The position numbers and the translations under genes are program-made. DNA of 64,000 nucleotides from Maratus speciosus (Eukaryota > Arthropoda > Arachnida > Araneae > Salticidae), in the NCBI GenBank assembly GCA_963932465.1, contig OZ010790.1:350759087-350823086 (forward strand), given 5' to 3'. Each line of letters opens with the position of its first letter. The stretch's first letter is position 1. The notes beneath the pieces are model-generated. The model did no database searches. It had not been told where the DNA came from and saw only the letters and a list, made by a program, of their open reading frames with translations. Below are positions 13,036-22,539 of the stretch, piece after piece.

Positions 13036-13553
13036 TAGAGAGGAGAACGATTTTAATTGAAATTCAATACACACATTTAAATTCTTTCTGACTACTTCTG
13101 ATGCAGTGATACATCGCGTGCTATCGCATTAGTCGAAAAGAACAGCAGACAAATTCTATTCACTTCCAGAGAATGTAATTTCTCATGAGAAATAGTCAGG
13201 TGTTTGCACAGCTCCTGGAAAGTTTTTATCACTTTCCTCTCTAAATGCTGTATTGATTCTTAAGTATGACAGGGACACATAACAAAATTGTGTGCCACGT
13301 ATTTTCAAGAATATTCTATTCATTAAGTTTACTTTTTCTGAAGTACACTTAATAAAAACTCTCTTATTATCGATATGAAAATTCTAAATTGTGATCAACT
13401 TATTCATTATTAATATGTATTTATTTATATTTAACGAAATACATAAGAAACCTTTTAATGTATAACAAAATTTAATCATTACTTTTCCAAATTATTTTTT
13501 TTCTTTAAGAAAAATATCCAAATAGATATCATATAACTTATGTTTAAAATATG
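11947..13553. other. No gene recognised; possible old retroelement tail
   Basis: Around 12480-12590 the text 'aaaatccatccagccgttgg' and 'gtcgggtaaaaa' resembles 3' tails of degenerate arthropod retroelements, but no coding relic is visible. An A35 run lies at 12999-13033. Confidence 0.45.
12999..13033. repeat. Poly-A tract (A35)
   Basis: Pure adenine run, without an identifiable body. Confidence 0.95.
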
Positions 13554-13875
13554 CAGGGTGTTTCATAAAAGATGGATAAAACTTTATGAGGTGATAGTAC
13601 ATATCCAAACAAACAACTTTCATCAAAGAATACATGGTCGGAATTGAAACGCAACGGTGCAAGAGGGCGCCGACGGCAATTATGTTATACGCGGCAAAAA
13701 CACACAAAGAACGATTAAGTGACAAGAACAATGTGGGAAATCGCTCTCCGTACAATTGTTGGGCCTCTGAGCCATTTCTATTTGCAATTCCGTATATAAA
13801 ATGCATATCAGCCTTTTCCCTGTTAGTGGAGCACAACATCTTCCGATTCGTTCCTACCCTGATTGACAATTGCAT
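13492..13875 (-). pseudogene. Transposon-encoded fragment resembling DUF4817 N-terminal domain
   Basis: The 127-residue frame contains 'MHFIYGIANRNGSEAQQLY' followed by 'GERFP' at about residues 24-47. This pattern (an acidic start, 'YG.A.GN...A..LY.ERFP') resembles the DUF4817 domain found at the N-terminus of many arthropod transposon proteins. After about residue 50 the similarity is lost, and the last part reads through the element's inverted repeat into flanking DNA, so the frame is not a real gene. It probably derives from the parent transposase; no catalytic residues are present. Assignment rests on this one short motif. Confidence 0.5.
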
Positions 13876-14148
13876 ACTCGGATCGGCGGCTTTTATGTAT
13901 TAAACGAAACAAAATTTTGCATTCACGTTATTCTGCTTCCCCATATCACATTTGAATGCTATTAGTGTAGTTCTTCTCCCGATAACTCTCAACAGGAATG
14001 GAGGATTAATGTTTGCATGTGCCAAGATTCCAAATGCTCCAGCACTTTTTCGTTTTATTTCCGACCATGCATTATTTGATGAAATTTGTTTGTTTGCACG
14101 TGTACTTCCACCTTTTAATGTTTTGTCTATCTTTTATCAAGCACCCCG
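13554..14148 (-). mobile_element. DNA transposon relic with about 100-bp terminal inverted repeats
   Basis: The left end reads 'cagggtgtttcataaaagat'. The right end, read on the minus strand, is 'cggggtgcttgataaaagat'. Complementarity continues for about 100 bp on each side, including 'caaacaaacaa.tttcatcaa' and 'catggtcgga', at roughly 80% identity. The flanks carry TATG on both sides (13550-13553 and 14149-14152), a likely 4-bp target duplication. The interior is less AT-rich than its surroundings. A minus-strand frame inside encodes a short helix-turn-helix-like stretch. The superfamily is uncertain. Confidence 0.8.
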
Positions 14149-16587
14149 TATGTAATAATTTAAAATAATTTAAAAATAATTTAAAGTCGTAATAAAAATG
14201 TATAATTTGTAAACCTCTGTACATACGAATTGAATGTTACACATTTTTATGTTCTAAGGTTATTTTAAATACATTTTTAAAGCGCTACCAAATTTAATAA
14301 TTATTTGTTTTCCATTGTAGCTTTATTCTCCAGTTGACAACTCTAGATTAAAATGGTAATTTCCTTTGTTTACTCAGACATGGAAAGTTTTCAGTTATAA
14401 ATTAAACTAAAAAACTTCTGACATTATTAAATTTAGACTAATATAAAGCTAAGCGAAAGAAAACTAAACATGTTAGTTCACCAAAACATAGGGAATGGAA
14501 GAGTACGATGATGAAAATAAGTGAATTTACAAAAATCTAGCTAGCTGTATGATTCTAGACAATAGGTAGGGAATAGTTATGTTTAGAACTATACTTGAAA
14601 TTTTACACATAAAAGGAGGTTTGCACTTGTATCAGTTTCATTATACTGCACTGTAGAAATAAAATTAGTAAGAAGATGTTATTTTTAATGTCTAGTATTT
14701 TGCATATTTAATTTACCACCGTTTAAACAAGCTAGCAGCAGCATGTTACACATTTGTATTTGCAATATAAACATATTTTTAAACTACTTATTGCGTTCCT
14801 GCGTACCAGATCTTGCATATGCGGATATATCTTGTTTAATGTATATACATATGTTTTTGAGATATTTAGATGTAAATTAACCATTCAAAATACCATATTT
14901 TTTTGGGTGTGATGTGCCCTCGTGTTTCTAGCGCTAAATGTATTTAATGCGTCATTTTGAAAATAAAACAATAGGAATATAATATTTATTCATTTTATAT
15001 ATGTTAATGGTATTAAAATACAACACTTAATATTTAATTTTTATATTAAGTTTTCTGTTACAAAAGAATGATTCAAGGTCTCGTAACTTGAAATACAATA
15101 TTGCAAGAAGTGTATTTCATTCTGAAGTTGGCAGCTGTAAATCAGATGAAGGGGCAGATAGTGAAATCGAAAATTTTATGTAAAATGCGCGCCTCATTTC
15201 AATTTTTTTAATGTGCTGTATGTACAAAATAGTAAATGCAGAGACCTATATTCTAATATTTCAGAAAATGAAATTATATCGACTATGAAAAAAATCGACT
15301 GCACAAAAAAAAAAAAAAAAAAAAAAAAAATTGCAATTTCAGCATAAAATATAAATGTTGTTAAAGGCTTAAGAATACTGGTATTTTATCATATTTTTGT
15401 GATAAAAATGTTAAGAAATGATATGCTACAGTTTAATAAAGAAAATTTAAAGTCAAAAGAATCTGCGAATGCTTCAGATTTTTTTTTAGGCCGTAACTTA
15501 CCAATGAACATATAGATCGATAATAAGGATTGGGAATAATTATTTCTCCTCCTTTACGTGATATTGTGATGGAAATTTACAGTAAAGTGTCGGAAGGTGC
15601 AGCTAGCGCACACCGCTGAAGTGTAGTTGTCTGAAATAGAAAAGTCGTTAATTGCATTATGTGAAGATGATTTTTAATGGATTTTCATCACGTATATATG
15701 TTCTGATTTATTCGTTTAAAACCAATGAAAATATCTATAAAATCTATACATTCTAGAAAAATATGGAATTAGTTCAGAATTGGTGAACTAAGAACAAAAG
15801 TTTATCGACGAACATAACCCACTCCATATGTATGGTACCCGTTATTCCTACCATTACTACCATCCCAGCATGTATGTCTCTAATCAGCGCCTACTGCTTG
15901 CAGGGTCATCTATCTCTGACAATTTGAACTAAAACCACAAATCTCATTAAAATTTCCCTATCACCATACATTTCTCTCCTTCAAGAAATTCTTTTACAGC
16001 TGTGACCGTTTTGCACATTATTGGACTTTTAAATCACTCAATCTATTTTGACATTCGGTATAAGCTCTTTAGATCATATACAATGCCAGACGAAAGAAGT
16101 CGAGCACATTACCAGTTATGGAGAGTCATTGCGGAAAATATATTTTTAGAGTTATGTGTTGTTGTTTTTTAATTTAGATATCCCATTTCAATGTATAAAA
16201 AAATAAAATTTCTTATTAACATTCTGTTAGTGTCTGAAGGTGTTTCATAATCTATGCTTTATTCATGATTCAACGTTCATATTTTATTTTAATTCCAAAT
16301 GTTAACATAAAAGTTTTTTTTTTATTTAAACATAAATAAAAACATTGTAATAACATGTAAAATCTCTCACAATGTCCATCTTGACAATATTACACTGAAT
16401 TTCGTTTTCTAAAACAAACTGAAAGATTATCGATGATGATAAATATACATTTTAAACTGCTGTTACTTGAAATTTGTATTTTTTGACTTCCCCATAAGTC
16501 CCATTGTTCACAATGTGGAAAATTGTGTTATCAAATCGTGGACACATGCTCCATAAATATAATTTTTCTAGAAACGAAGAACTTAAT
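14149..16587. other. No gene recognised
   Basis: Anonymous AT-rich DNA with stops in all frames. An A26 run lies at 15305-15330. Confidence 0.6.
15305..15330. repeat. Poly-A tract (A26)
   Basis: Pure adenine run. Confidence 0.95.
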
Positions 16588-16741
16588 ACTAGATTAATAT
16601 TAACACAATTATTCTAATTGGTAAACAAATCATATACTAGATGTAAATTTCCAACTGGGCGAAAAATGTCCGGACCAGGATTCGAACCCGGGACCTCCTG
16701 GCTGAAGCCGCCAGTGCTCTGCCATCTGAGCTATCCCGGAC
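16588..16741 (-). mobile_element. tRNA-derived SINE, copy 1
   Basis: On the minus strand a tRNA-like head (16741-16668) is followed by a tail running to about 16588. The tail includes the complement of 'ccaactgggcgaaaaa' and of 'actagattaata..aattattct.attggtaaa'. The same tail without the head recurs at 49969-50037, which is the evidence that this is a dispersed element and not a lone tRNA gene. The head keeps both internal polymerase III promoter boxes. No poly-A tail or target duplication was identified. Confidence 0.7.
16668..16741 (-). tRNA. tRNA-like SINE head (pseudo-tRNA)
   Basis: Read on the minus strand this folds as a cloverleaf. The acceptor stem is GTCCGGG/TCCGGAC (7 pairs, one G-T), the D stem GCTC/GAGC, the anticodon stem CTGGC/GCCAG and the T stem CCGGG/CCTGG, with a canonical TTCGAAT loop. 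The A box (TAGCTCAGATGG) and B box (GGTTCGAATCC) are intact. Two features argue against a working tRNA: three bases instead of two separate the acceptor and D stems, and the 7-base anticodon loop GGCTTCA lacks the universal T33. The nominal anticodon would be CTT, but no amino-acid identity should be assigned. Confidence 0.65.
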
Positions 16742-16860
16742 GATTCTGGTCGAACTTTTTCACCCAGCTAACTGGTTAGCTAGGTTAGCTAATCAAGTCA
16801 TCAATTCAATCAAGTCATCAATTCAATCAAGTCAATCAAGTCATCAATACAAGTAAAAAA
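16742..16860. repeat. Inverted flank of the tRNA-like head plus short 'atcaagtcatcaattca' tandem
   Basis: The stretch 'actttttcacccagct' (16755-16770) is nearly complementary to 'aactgggcgaaaaatg' on the other side of the tRNA-like head. Beyond it, 'tcaagtcatcaattcaa' is repeated about three times between 16794 and 16850. Confidence 0.7.
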
Positions 16861-17113
16861 AATAGGTAAGTAATATAAAAAATAGTTTCATATTGATGAG
16901 AAATAATTAATTCGTTCGCTTTTCGCGCAATCGAGTTTTTTAATTTTTTTAAATTTAATTGTTATTATTTATTTTGTTTCTCATAATATTTACTTATTCA
17001 CGTGTCTTATATTGAAAACTACAAATTTGAAATTTCATTGAATATTAAAAGATATACCCATTTTAATAGAATGTTCTGACATCAAAATGTACGAACTGTC
17101 TTGTCTATATGCC

Positions 17114-17162
<49 letters not shown>
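17114..17162. repeat. (AT)n microsatellite, interrupted once
   Basis: Alternating TA interrupted by 'gtatg'. It lies just outside the 3' end of the adjacent Helitron. Confidence 0.95.
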
Positions 17163-17176
<14 letters not shown>

Positions 17177-17230
17177 ATAATATACTAGATACAATACCCG
17201 GTGTTGCCCGGGTCAAAATATATCGCACGC

Positions 17231-17503
17231 TTAATGGCATGAGGACCAGTCTCTGTATGCGATGTGCTTCAGCAATTCGTTGCAGTTCATTCCTTTGGCA
17301 TTTCCATCACCGCCAAAATATATTTGTAGCAATTTCAGTGTTTGATTTGGTATGGCCATTTGCGAATCTACTCGGTGATAAATTTGCTCTTGTACTTTAA
17401 AAACTGGGCTGACATTTTCAACTTTGCATGTTGATATGTACGAAGAATTGCATCGAGGTATATTTTGTAAAAAATGTTTTAATTTCGGTGCCGTTGCGAT
17501 CAT
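17231..17503 (-). pseudogene. Helitron protein fragment (start of helicase-like N domain)
   Basis: The 90-residue frame reads 'HFLQNIPRCNSSYIS', then 'VSPVFKVQEQIYHRV' and 'LLQIYFGG'. This matches the conserved order in Helitron Rep-helicase proteins, where '.FL.NIR.YNS.F..', 'F.PTFKVQGQIYHRIG' and 'FLQIYF' sit just before the Rep catalytic region. In a full protein about 1000 more residues with the HUH nickase and SF1 helicase would follow. Here the frame stops and the element's 3' terminal hairpin starts about 30 bp later, so the catalytic parts were lost by internal deletion. Confidence 0.8.
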
Positions 17504-17724
17504 ATAAGCGAATAGTTCTTGTAGTTGTATTTGTAATACTGCTTATCTGACTTGATCATTCTTTCAGCACATACCTAAGATTTCGCCCTTAATTTTTTTG
17601 AACTGCAGTACTTGCATGTCCTGTCCGCTTTTCCGATGACGATATTTTGATGCTCATTGTATTTTTTCACGGAATTATAATAGAAAGCCTCAAGTTCTAA
17701 ATTATAGTTTATGCATACTGTAAC
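17504..17724 (-). pseudogene. Helitron protein linker with Cys motif, frameshifted
   Basis: Translation between the two open fragments gives 'CKYCSS' and, in another frame, 'IKGEILGMC' and a stop. This fits the 'C..C....F.GE..GMCC' segment that precedes the helicase-like N domain in Helitron proteins. At least one frameshift and a stop separate it from its neighbours. Confidence 0.6.
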
Positions 17725-17988
17725 TCATTGATGTTTACGCAGCGTGGCGATTCTTTCTCTGTTTTGTTTATTTCTCATTTGACATGGACGAGCTGATTTA
17801 CGTTTTCTAACTGAACTTACTCTAATTAGTGTATCTTCATTAATTTTTGCTCTTCGCTCTTCACTTTGACTTTCCCGTATCTGTTGCACTCCTTCTCGAA
17901 TTTTCGTAAGTCGTCTATCTCTTTCTTCTAGTGCATCGTTTTGACGTATTGATTTTCTTCTTTGCGAATTCACGTAGATTGTGTACAC
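17725..17988 (-). pseudogene. Helitron protein N-terminal basic repeat region
   Basis: The 87-residue frame is rich in R, E, K and Q ('RRKSIRQNDALEERDRRL', 'IRESQSEERRAKINEDTL', 'KRKSARPCQMRNKQNRE'). Arthropod Helitron proteins start with this kind of charged, loosely repeated segment. Its position just upstream of the Cys motif, on the same strand, supports the call. On its own the composition would not be diagnostic. Confidence 0.6.
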
Positions 17989-18284
17989 ACTCTCTTACGC
18001 TCTGGCAATTTATTTGTAAAAAAAACCCTTGAAATATACATAAATAAATGAAAGTAAATCATTAGCAGTTTATAATAAAATTTTAAAAAAATACTCACTT
18101 TGATAAAAATTTTAAGAAAATAATTGAATACAAAGGAAGGAAAAATAAGAACAAAATATTTTTTTAGAAATCACTTAAATTTATCATTTGAATATTCCTT
18201 TTTACTTTTGGGTATATTTATCTTTCATTCTCTCTTGATCGTTGCTAAAACGTAAATGCGCTGAGCTTCGACTTATATTCCACT

Positions 18285-18665
18285 GAATATCTATTTAGCT
18301 TATTTTCGAACATTCTTTATTATTCTAGATCATTTTAGAACATTTCAAGCTATTTTAGAATATTCTAGATTACTCTTGATTATTGTAGAGCGCTTTAGTT
18401 TATTGTGGAACATTATAGATCATTCTAGATCGTTTTAAAACATTTTAGATTAATATTGAATAACCTAGAACATTCTACATTACTTTAGAATACTATGGAT
18501 TGCTCTGGAGCTTTTTAGCTTAAAACATTTTAGATTATTCTTTAACATTCTAGAACATTTTGAAACTTGCTCTAAAAATCTGGATAATTCTAGAAAATTC
18601 TAAAACATTTTGAAACTTTCTGGAAAAATCTGGGTCATTCTAGAGAATTTTAAAACTTTCAGGAA
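18285..18665. repeat. Degenerate 'ttctaga/acatttta' minisatellite inside the Helitron
   Basis: Short words such as 'attctaga', 'ttttagaacatt' and 'catttaga' recur every 10-25 bases over about 380 bp. Units are too degenerate to give one consensus. Tandem arrays inside Helitrons are well known, and the 54-kb Helitron in this window also has one. Confidence 0.75.
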
Positions 18666-18920
18666 AATTCCGAATATACCCCTGTCCCTCACTGACACAT
18701 GTAACGCCACTCAAAATACATTAGACTCTCTTCATTAACACAATGCGTTGCAAAAAGAGAAATATACCTCATTTGAGATTTTTGAAGCCCATTTCCACCC
18801 ACCGCAGCAAAACTCTTTTACTAAGAGCTGGAGTTCAAGGGCTAACTACCACCCCAACCACGAGTGACTAGCAGAGGGACGTCATGGAGAAAAGTGTGTC
18901 TTTACGTACACACACTTGGC

Positions 18921-18964
18921 TTATATATATATATATATATATATATATGTTATATATATATATG
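18921..18964. repeat. (AT)n microsatellite at the Helitron 5' end
   Basis: Alternating TA broken by 'gtt'. It lies between 'aagccaagtgtg' and the proposed 5' TC, so it has probably expanded within the element. Confidence 0.9.
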
Positions 18965-19394
18965 CATATATAGAATAGATTTTTCATAGATAAAAAGATT
19001 TTTTTAAACAAAATCTTAATTAGTATTGAAAATATAATCTTGGGTAGTTTCTCTAATTAAAAAAATAGAATTACTTTTATATGATATATTTTTGCTTATT
19101 AAATATAAATGAAAAAAGAAAAGCAATTGTGTTCAATAAAAAAAGAAACAAAATAATCGAGTATGACAAATTTTATTATAAAGCCTTCGAAAATTCTTTA
19201 ATTTTAAAGAGAAATTGCAACACTTATCATTATACATTGTTCATCGAGAAAATTAGAAAATTATACCCTTATACACTCAACGAATCCGGTGCGATCCCAA
19301 TGGAATATTTTTTGTATTTTAAATGATTAACTTTAATTTTGATTTTGTCTGTATCCATGACATGTTTCGAAATTCTGCTGTAGCTGATTGTGTA

Positions 19395-19428
19395 CTGATG
19401 AGGCTGTGTGTTTGCACAGCGAAACGTC
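19395..19428 (+). ncRNA. Hammerhead-ribozyme-like motif of a Penelope-like element
   Basis: The plus strand has CTGATGA (19395-19401), then a 6-bp stem GCTGTG/CACAGC with a 6-base loop, then GAAAC and GTC (19421-19428). This is the order of the hammerhead catalytic core: box CUGAUGA, stem II, box GAAA, and a cleavage triplet. Penelope-like retroelements are known to carry minimal hammerheads ending in GAAACGTC, and 'tcttttgtatttttag' after it fits such an element. One base appears missing: an extra C before GAAA would complete the GG..CC stem base. Stem I pairing is poor, so activity is doubtful. No reverse transcriptase is adjacent. Confidence 0.5.
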
Positions 19429-21404
19429 TTTTGTATTTTTAGTTTTTAATTAAATGTTTTTATATATTTTTTAATTTAAGTATAGTCAAAGTCTGTCTAA
19501 TGTATGAAAATTAATTTATTATAAAAGGTATACAAAATCTTTTATTAGTATCAAAACTAATTCTCAGTGAAAATTATAGAAAGTATGCAACATCCAATGA
19601 AAATATGACATCAAATATCTTAGTAATTTAAATACTAATGCCATTATGTGTTGAGAATGTATTTAGATTTCATTTTTGGTTATCGAAGAAACGTTACTGT
19701 GCTTCCTTAATTGAAATGTAACAGTAACTAGTAAAGAAAAAGCTGTAGAAATATTTAAAAAGAACAGTTTTTGAAGGAAAGAGGAAATGGCAACAGCAAG
19801 GAGAAGAAAAGATATTCAGCACGATGACTCAATAGCGCCATGTTCAAAGTAATTTTCTTAAGAGAAAACACGCGCAGTTAAAGTTCTGGATAAAGAAGGA
19901 TAAATGCAAATGGTTTTTACATCAATGCCGCTTATTGCAATCATAAAAAAAACGTTTTCGAGAGATAACTAAATATATAAAGTCCATCTTAAAGAATGAA
20001 GAAAAAGTTCATACTTCTTGCATAATATGAATCACCTATATTATTCTATAATATGAATAATAGAATTGTACCACACTCAGAATACCGTAACAAAACTATA
20101 CCATTTAATAAGGGGAAATGTGATATCTAAGGAAGCAATTTGAAAAACGCATAACACTTTTGATATACAAATTGAATCATTGTTGCATGTAGAAAGAAAA
20201 AATTCCGAATTATTTTGTGCAGACATCTACATGACCTATAGATTTATATATATATACTACACCGTCTATTAAAATTTTGCTTAGTTAGGAAATGCTTAAA
20301 ACGGTTGAAAATTCACCTTCATCAATTTATTTCAATATATGGAAATATACTGAAATTATTTTTTAACCACGCTGTATATGACCTATAAATTTAAACACTA
20401 AAAATAATATTTAAAAAAATTAGTTATATTTAAAAACGTGTGCCATATTATAAAATGCACTTTCAGTATAAAATGCTCTTAGACAATACTGTAGATGTAT
20501 TATTCTACGTGTCGCTGTACTGTACATGAACGAAAAATACTACGCACATTATATTATGTAATAAGCATTTTGTAGGTATGTAAATTTCAATATGTTTGGA
20601 ATAGTTTAACACATTTAAAACACATTGTAAACGATTCCATAAATCATACCGTAATGGAATTCTTTTGAGTTACCGTATGAACAATTTATTATTGCACACA
20701 ATTCATTTGCAATACTGCCATACAATAATAACTTTCAATAATATATTTCAACTACTTGACACACTATAAATGTCAATTACATGGTGACTATAACTATGCG
20801 ATTTACCCGTATGTTACGGACAGTTAGACGGTCTGACACACAGTATTTATAAACATTTTCATAACACACATCTTAAAAAATTATCTTATTTCTCTATGTA
20901 ATAAAAAGTAATAAAAAACTATGTAACTTCAATTCAAGATGCATCCGCCCGAGTCATAATTGCAAGACTGCATGAGCGCTCAAGTAATTCAATACCGCCA
21001 GTAATAGTCGTTATGGGATAGCCTCAAGAGCAAAAATCCATAATAGAAATCACATATAGAAATTCCGATAGAAAAATAACCCAGTTAGTGAGACTGCCAA
21101 TGCCCTAAAGCAATCATATCGATGGGGTATTAATTTTTCTTTTGTTTTCGAACTCTTAACATTTGCAGTTATGCAGACTTTTTATGGTGGATCATTTTTA
21201 ATAAATATAATAATTTAGTTTTTATATAAATTCTACAGTCAAAAGGTGTAATGTTAAAAGTAAAACTGAACATAAATCAATAAATTAATTTCAAATTAAA
21301 TATTTTTTAATTGATATTTTAAATTTATTTACAATTGATGGATGGGATAAGTAAAGATTAATGTTGTTTACTCTAAAAAAGAGAATGATTGATGGTTAAA
21401 TAAT

Positions 21405-21470
21405 TCTGTAGCCCCCCTGTAATAAAAGAAATGTGCTTCATTTATAGAACTGCATTAAATTATTTTCGCA
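21405..21470 (+). repeat. Short direct repeat, copy 1
   Basis: Contains 'tgtagccccc' and 'tgtaataaaagaaatg', then 'cttcatttatagaactgc' and 'attaaattatttt'. It is matched at 21837-21902, 432 bp downstream. Confidence 0.85.
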
Positions 21471-21836
21471 AATTCTTTTAGATTAGTATTTTAAATGGAA
21501 TCGTTTAAAAGTGCGTAATTATTCTGGTCTTTTCATAGAAAGGGAGTTTTTAAAAGAAAAGTCAAATTCACCATTGTATTGTGTAAAGGATGCGCTCTCA
21601 GATATTTTTTCTCATGATTTACTCTGTATTTACTTAGTTATTAATCCCCAAAATCTAGTAACATTGAGCTCAAAAAGGAAAATAAACTAATACATATTAT
21701 TTTGTAAAATATTATTGTACACCCTAAATAATATTTATTTAAAATTGTTAGTACATTAAAAAAAGCTTCATGAGATAAAATAGAGAATTATTCTCTATAC
21801 ACATACCTTATTTTATCATAATCTATGTTAAAAAAA

Positions 21837-21902
21837 ATTTGTAGCCCCCATGTAATAAAAGAAATGCACTTCATTTATAGAACTGCATTAAATTATTTTA
21901 GA
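21837..21902 (+). repeat. Short direct repeat, copy 2
   Basis: Same block as 21405-21470 with only a few substitutions. Confidence 0.85.
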
Positions 21903-22539
21903 AATATATAGTGATTCATTTTATTTCAGCGGTTCATTTTATTATCTTGAGACACAAATTACTCCATATTTCTAAAACAAAATATCAACCACGTTTTTAT
22001 ATCCAAAGTATTTTTTTCTATTTCCGGATTACCATTAAAAGAGTGTTCCAAAAATAGCGGATATTGGAAAAAGAATATTTATTAAAAAAAAATCCAAATG
22101 TCACGTAATCAATTTTATGAATCCCTTCCACAATTTATCGAAATAACTCTTTGCATAATATGATACAGCATTTCCAAAAATAATCTAAAAAAAATGATTT
22201 GAAAGAAATTATCCTCAGGAATAATCATTTAGCAAGATATTTTTAGCTTAATGGGGACTTTTCCAGATATCTGATATTTTAGAATCAAAGAACGCTCTCC
22301 GATTCCATGCTAAAGCGGTTTTTTTACTGCCTAAAAAATATTTTCGTTTACTATATTATATTGCGCGAGAAACATTCTTTCTTAAATAAACTGTGCGTTA
22401 ATTTATTGAATATTAAAATATATTTTATGTTAAGATTGCTGAATTTTTCTTATTAGTATTTAATAACAATTAAATAAAATATGATTTTTTGAAAAAATAG
22501 TATCTTTAAATTTAATGTATTTAAATTACTCTATTAATA

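Larger units (their letters stand above)
17185..18979 (-). mobile_element. Decayed, internally deleted Helitron
   Basis: On the minus strand the 3' end is a hairpin (CCCGGGCAACACCGGG) followed by 'tattgtat' and CTAG at 17188-17185, with host T next. This is the classical Helitron terminus. The 5' end is placed at 18979, where the minus strand reads A|TCTATTCTATATATGC, then an (AT)n run and 'aagccaagtgtgtgtacg', a start common in arthropod Helitrons. Between the ends lie broken pieces of the Helitron protein and a degenerate 'ttctaga' minisatellite. Most of the Rep domain and all of the helicase are missing. The 5' coordinate is less certain because of the AT run. Confidence 0.85.
19441..22539. 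other. No gene recognised
   Basis: AT-rich DNA. The only internal structure I see is a pair of roughly 66-bp direct repeats at 21405 and 21837. An 81-residue plus-strand frame just before this interval (19081-19326) shows no recognisable motif. Confidence 0.55.

Noticed and set aside
16668..16741. Functional tRNA gene on the minus strand
   Set aside because: The anticodon loop lacks T33, an extra base lies before the D stem, and its 3' tail recurs elsewhere, so a SINE head fits better.
20258..20380. Possible 120-bp MITE with ends 'tacaccgtct' and '..ccacgctgta'
   Set aside because: Only about 8 of 10 terminal bases pair and complementarity does not extend inward.
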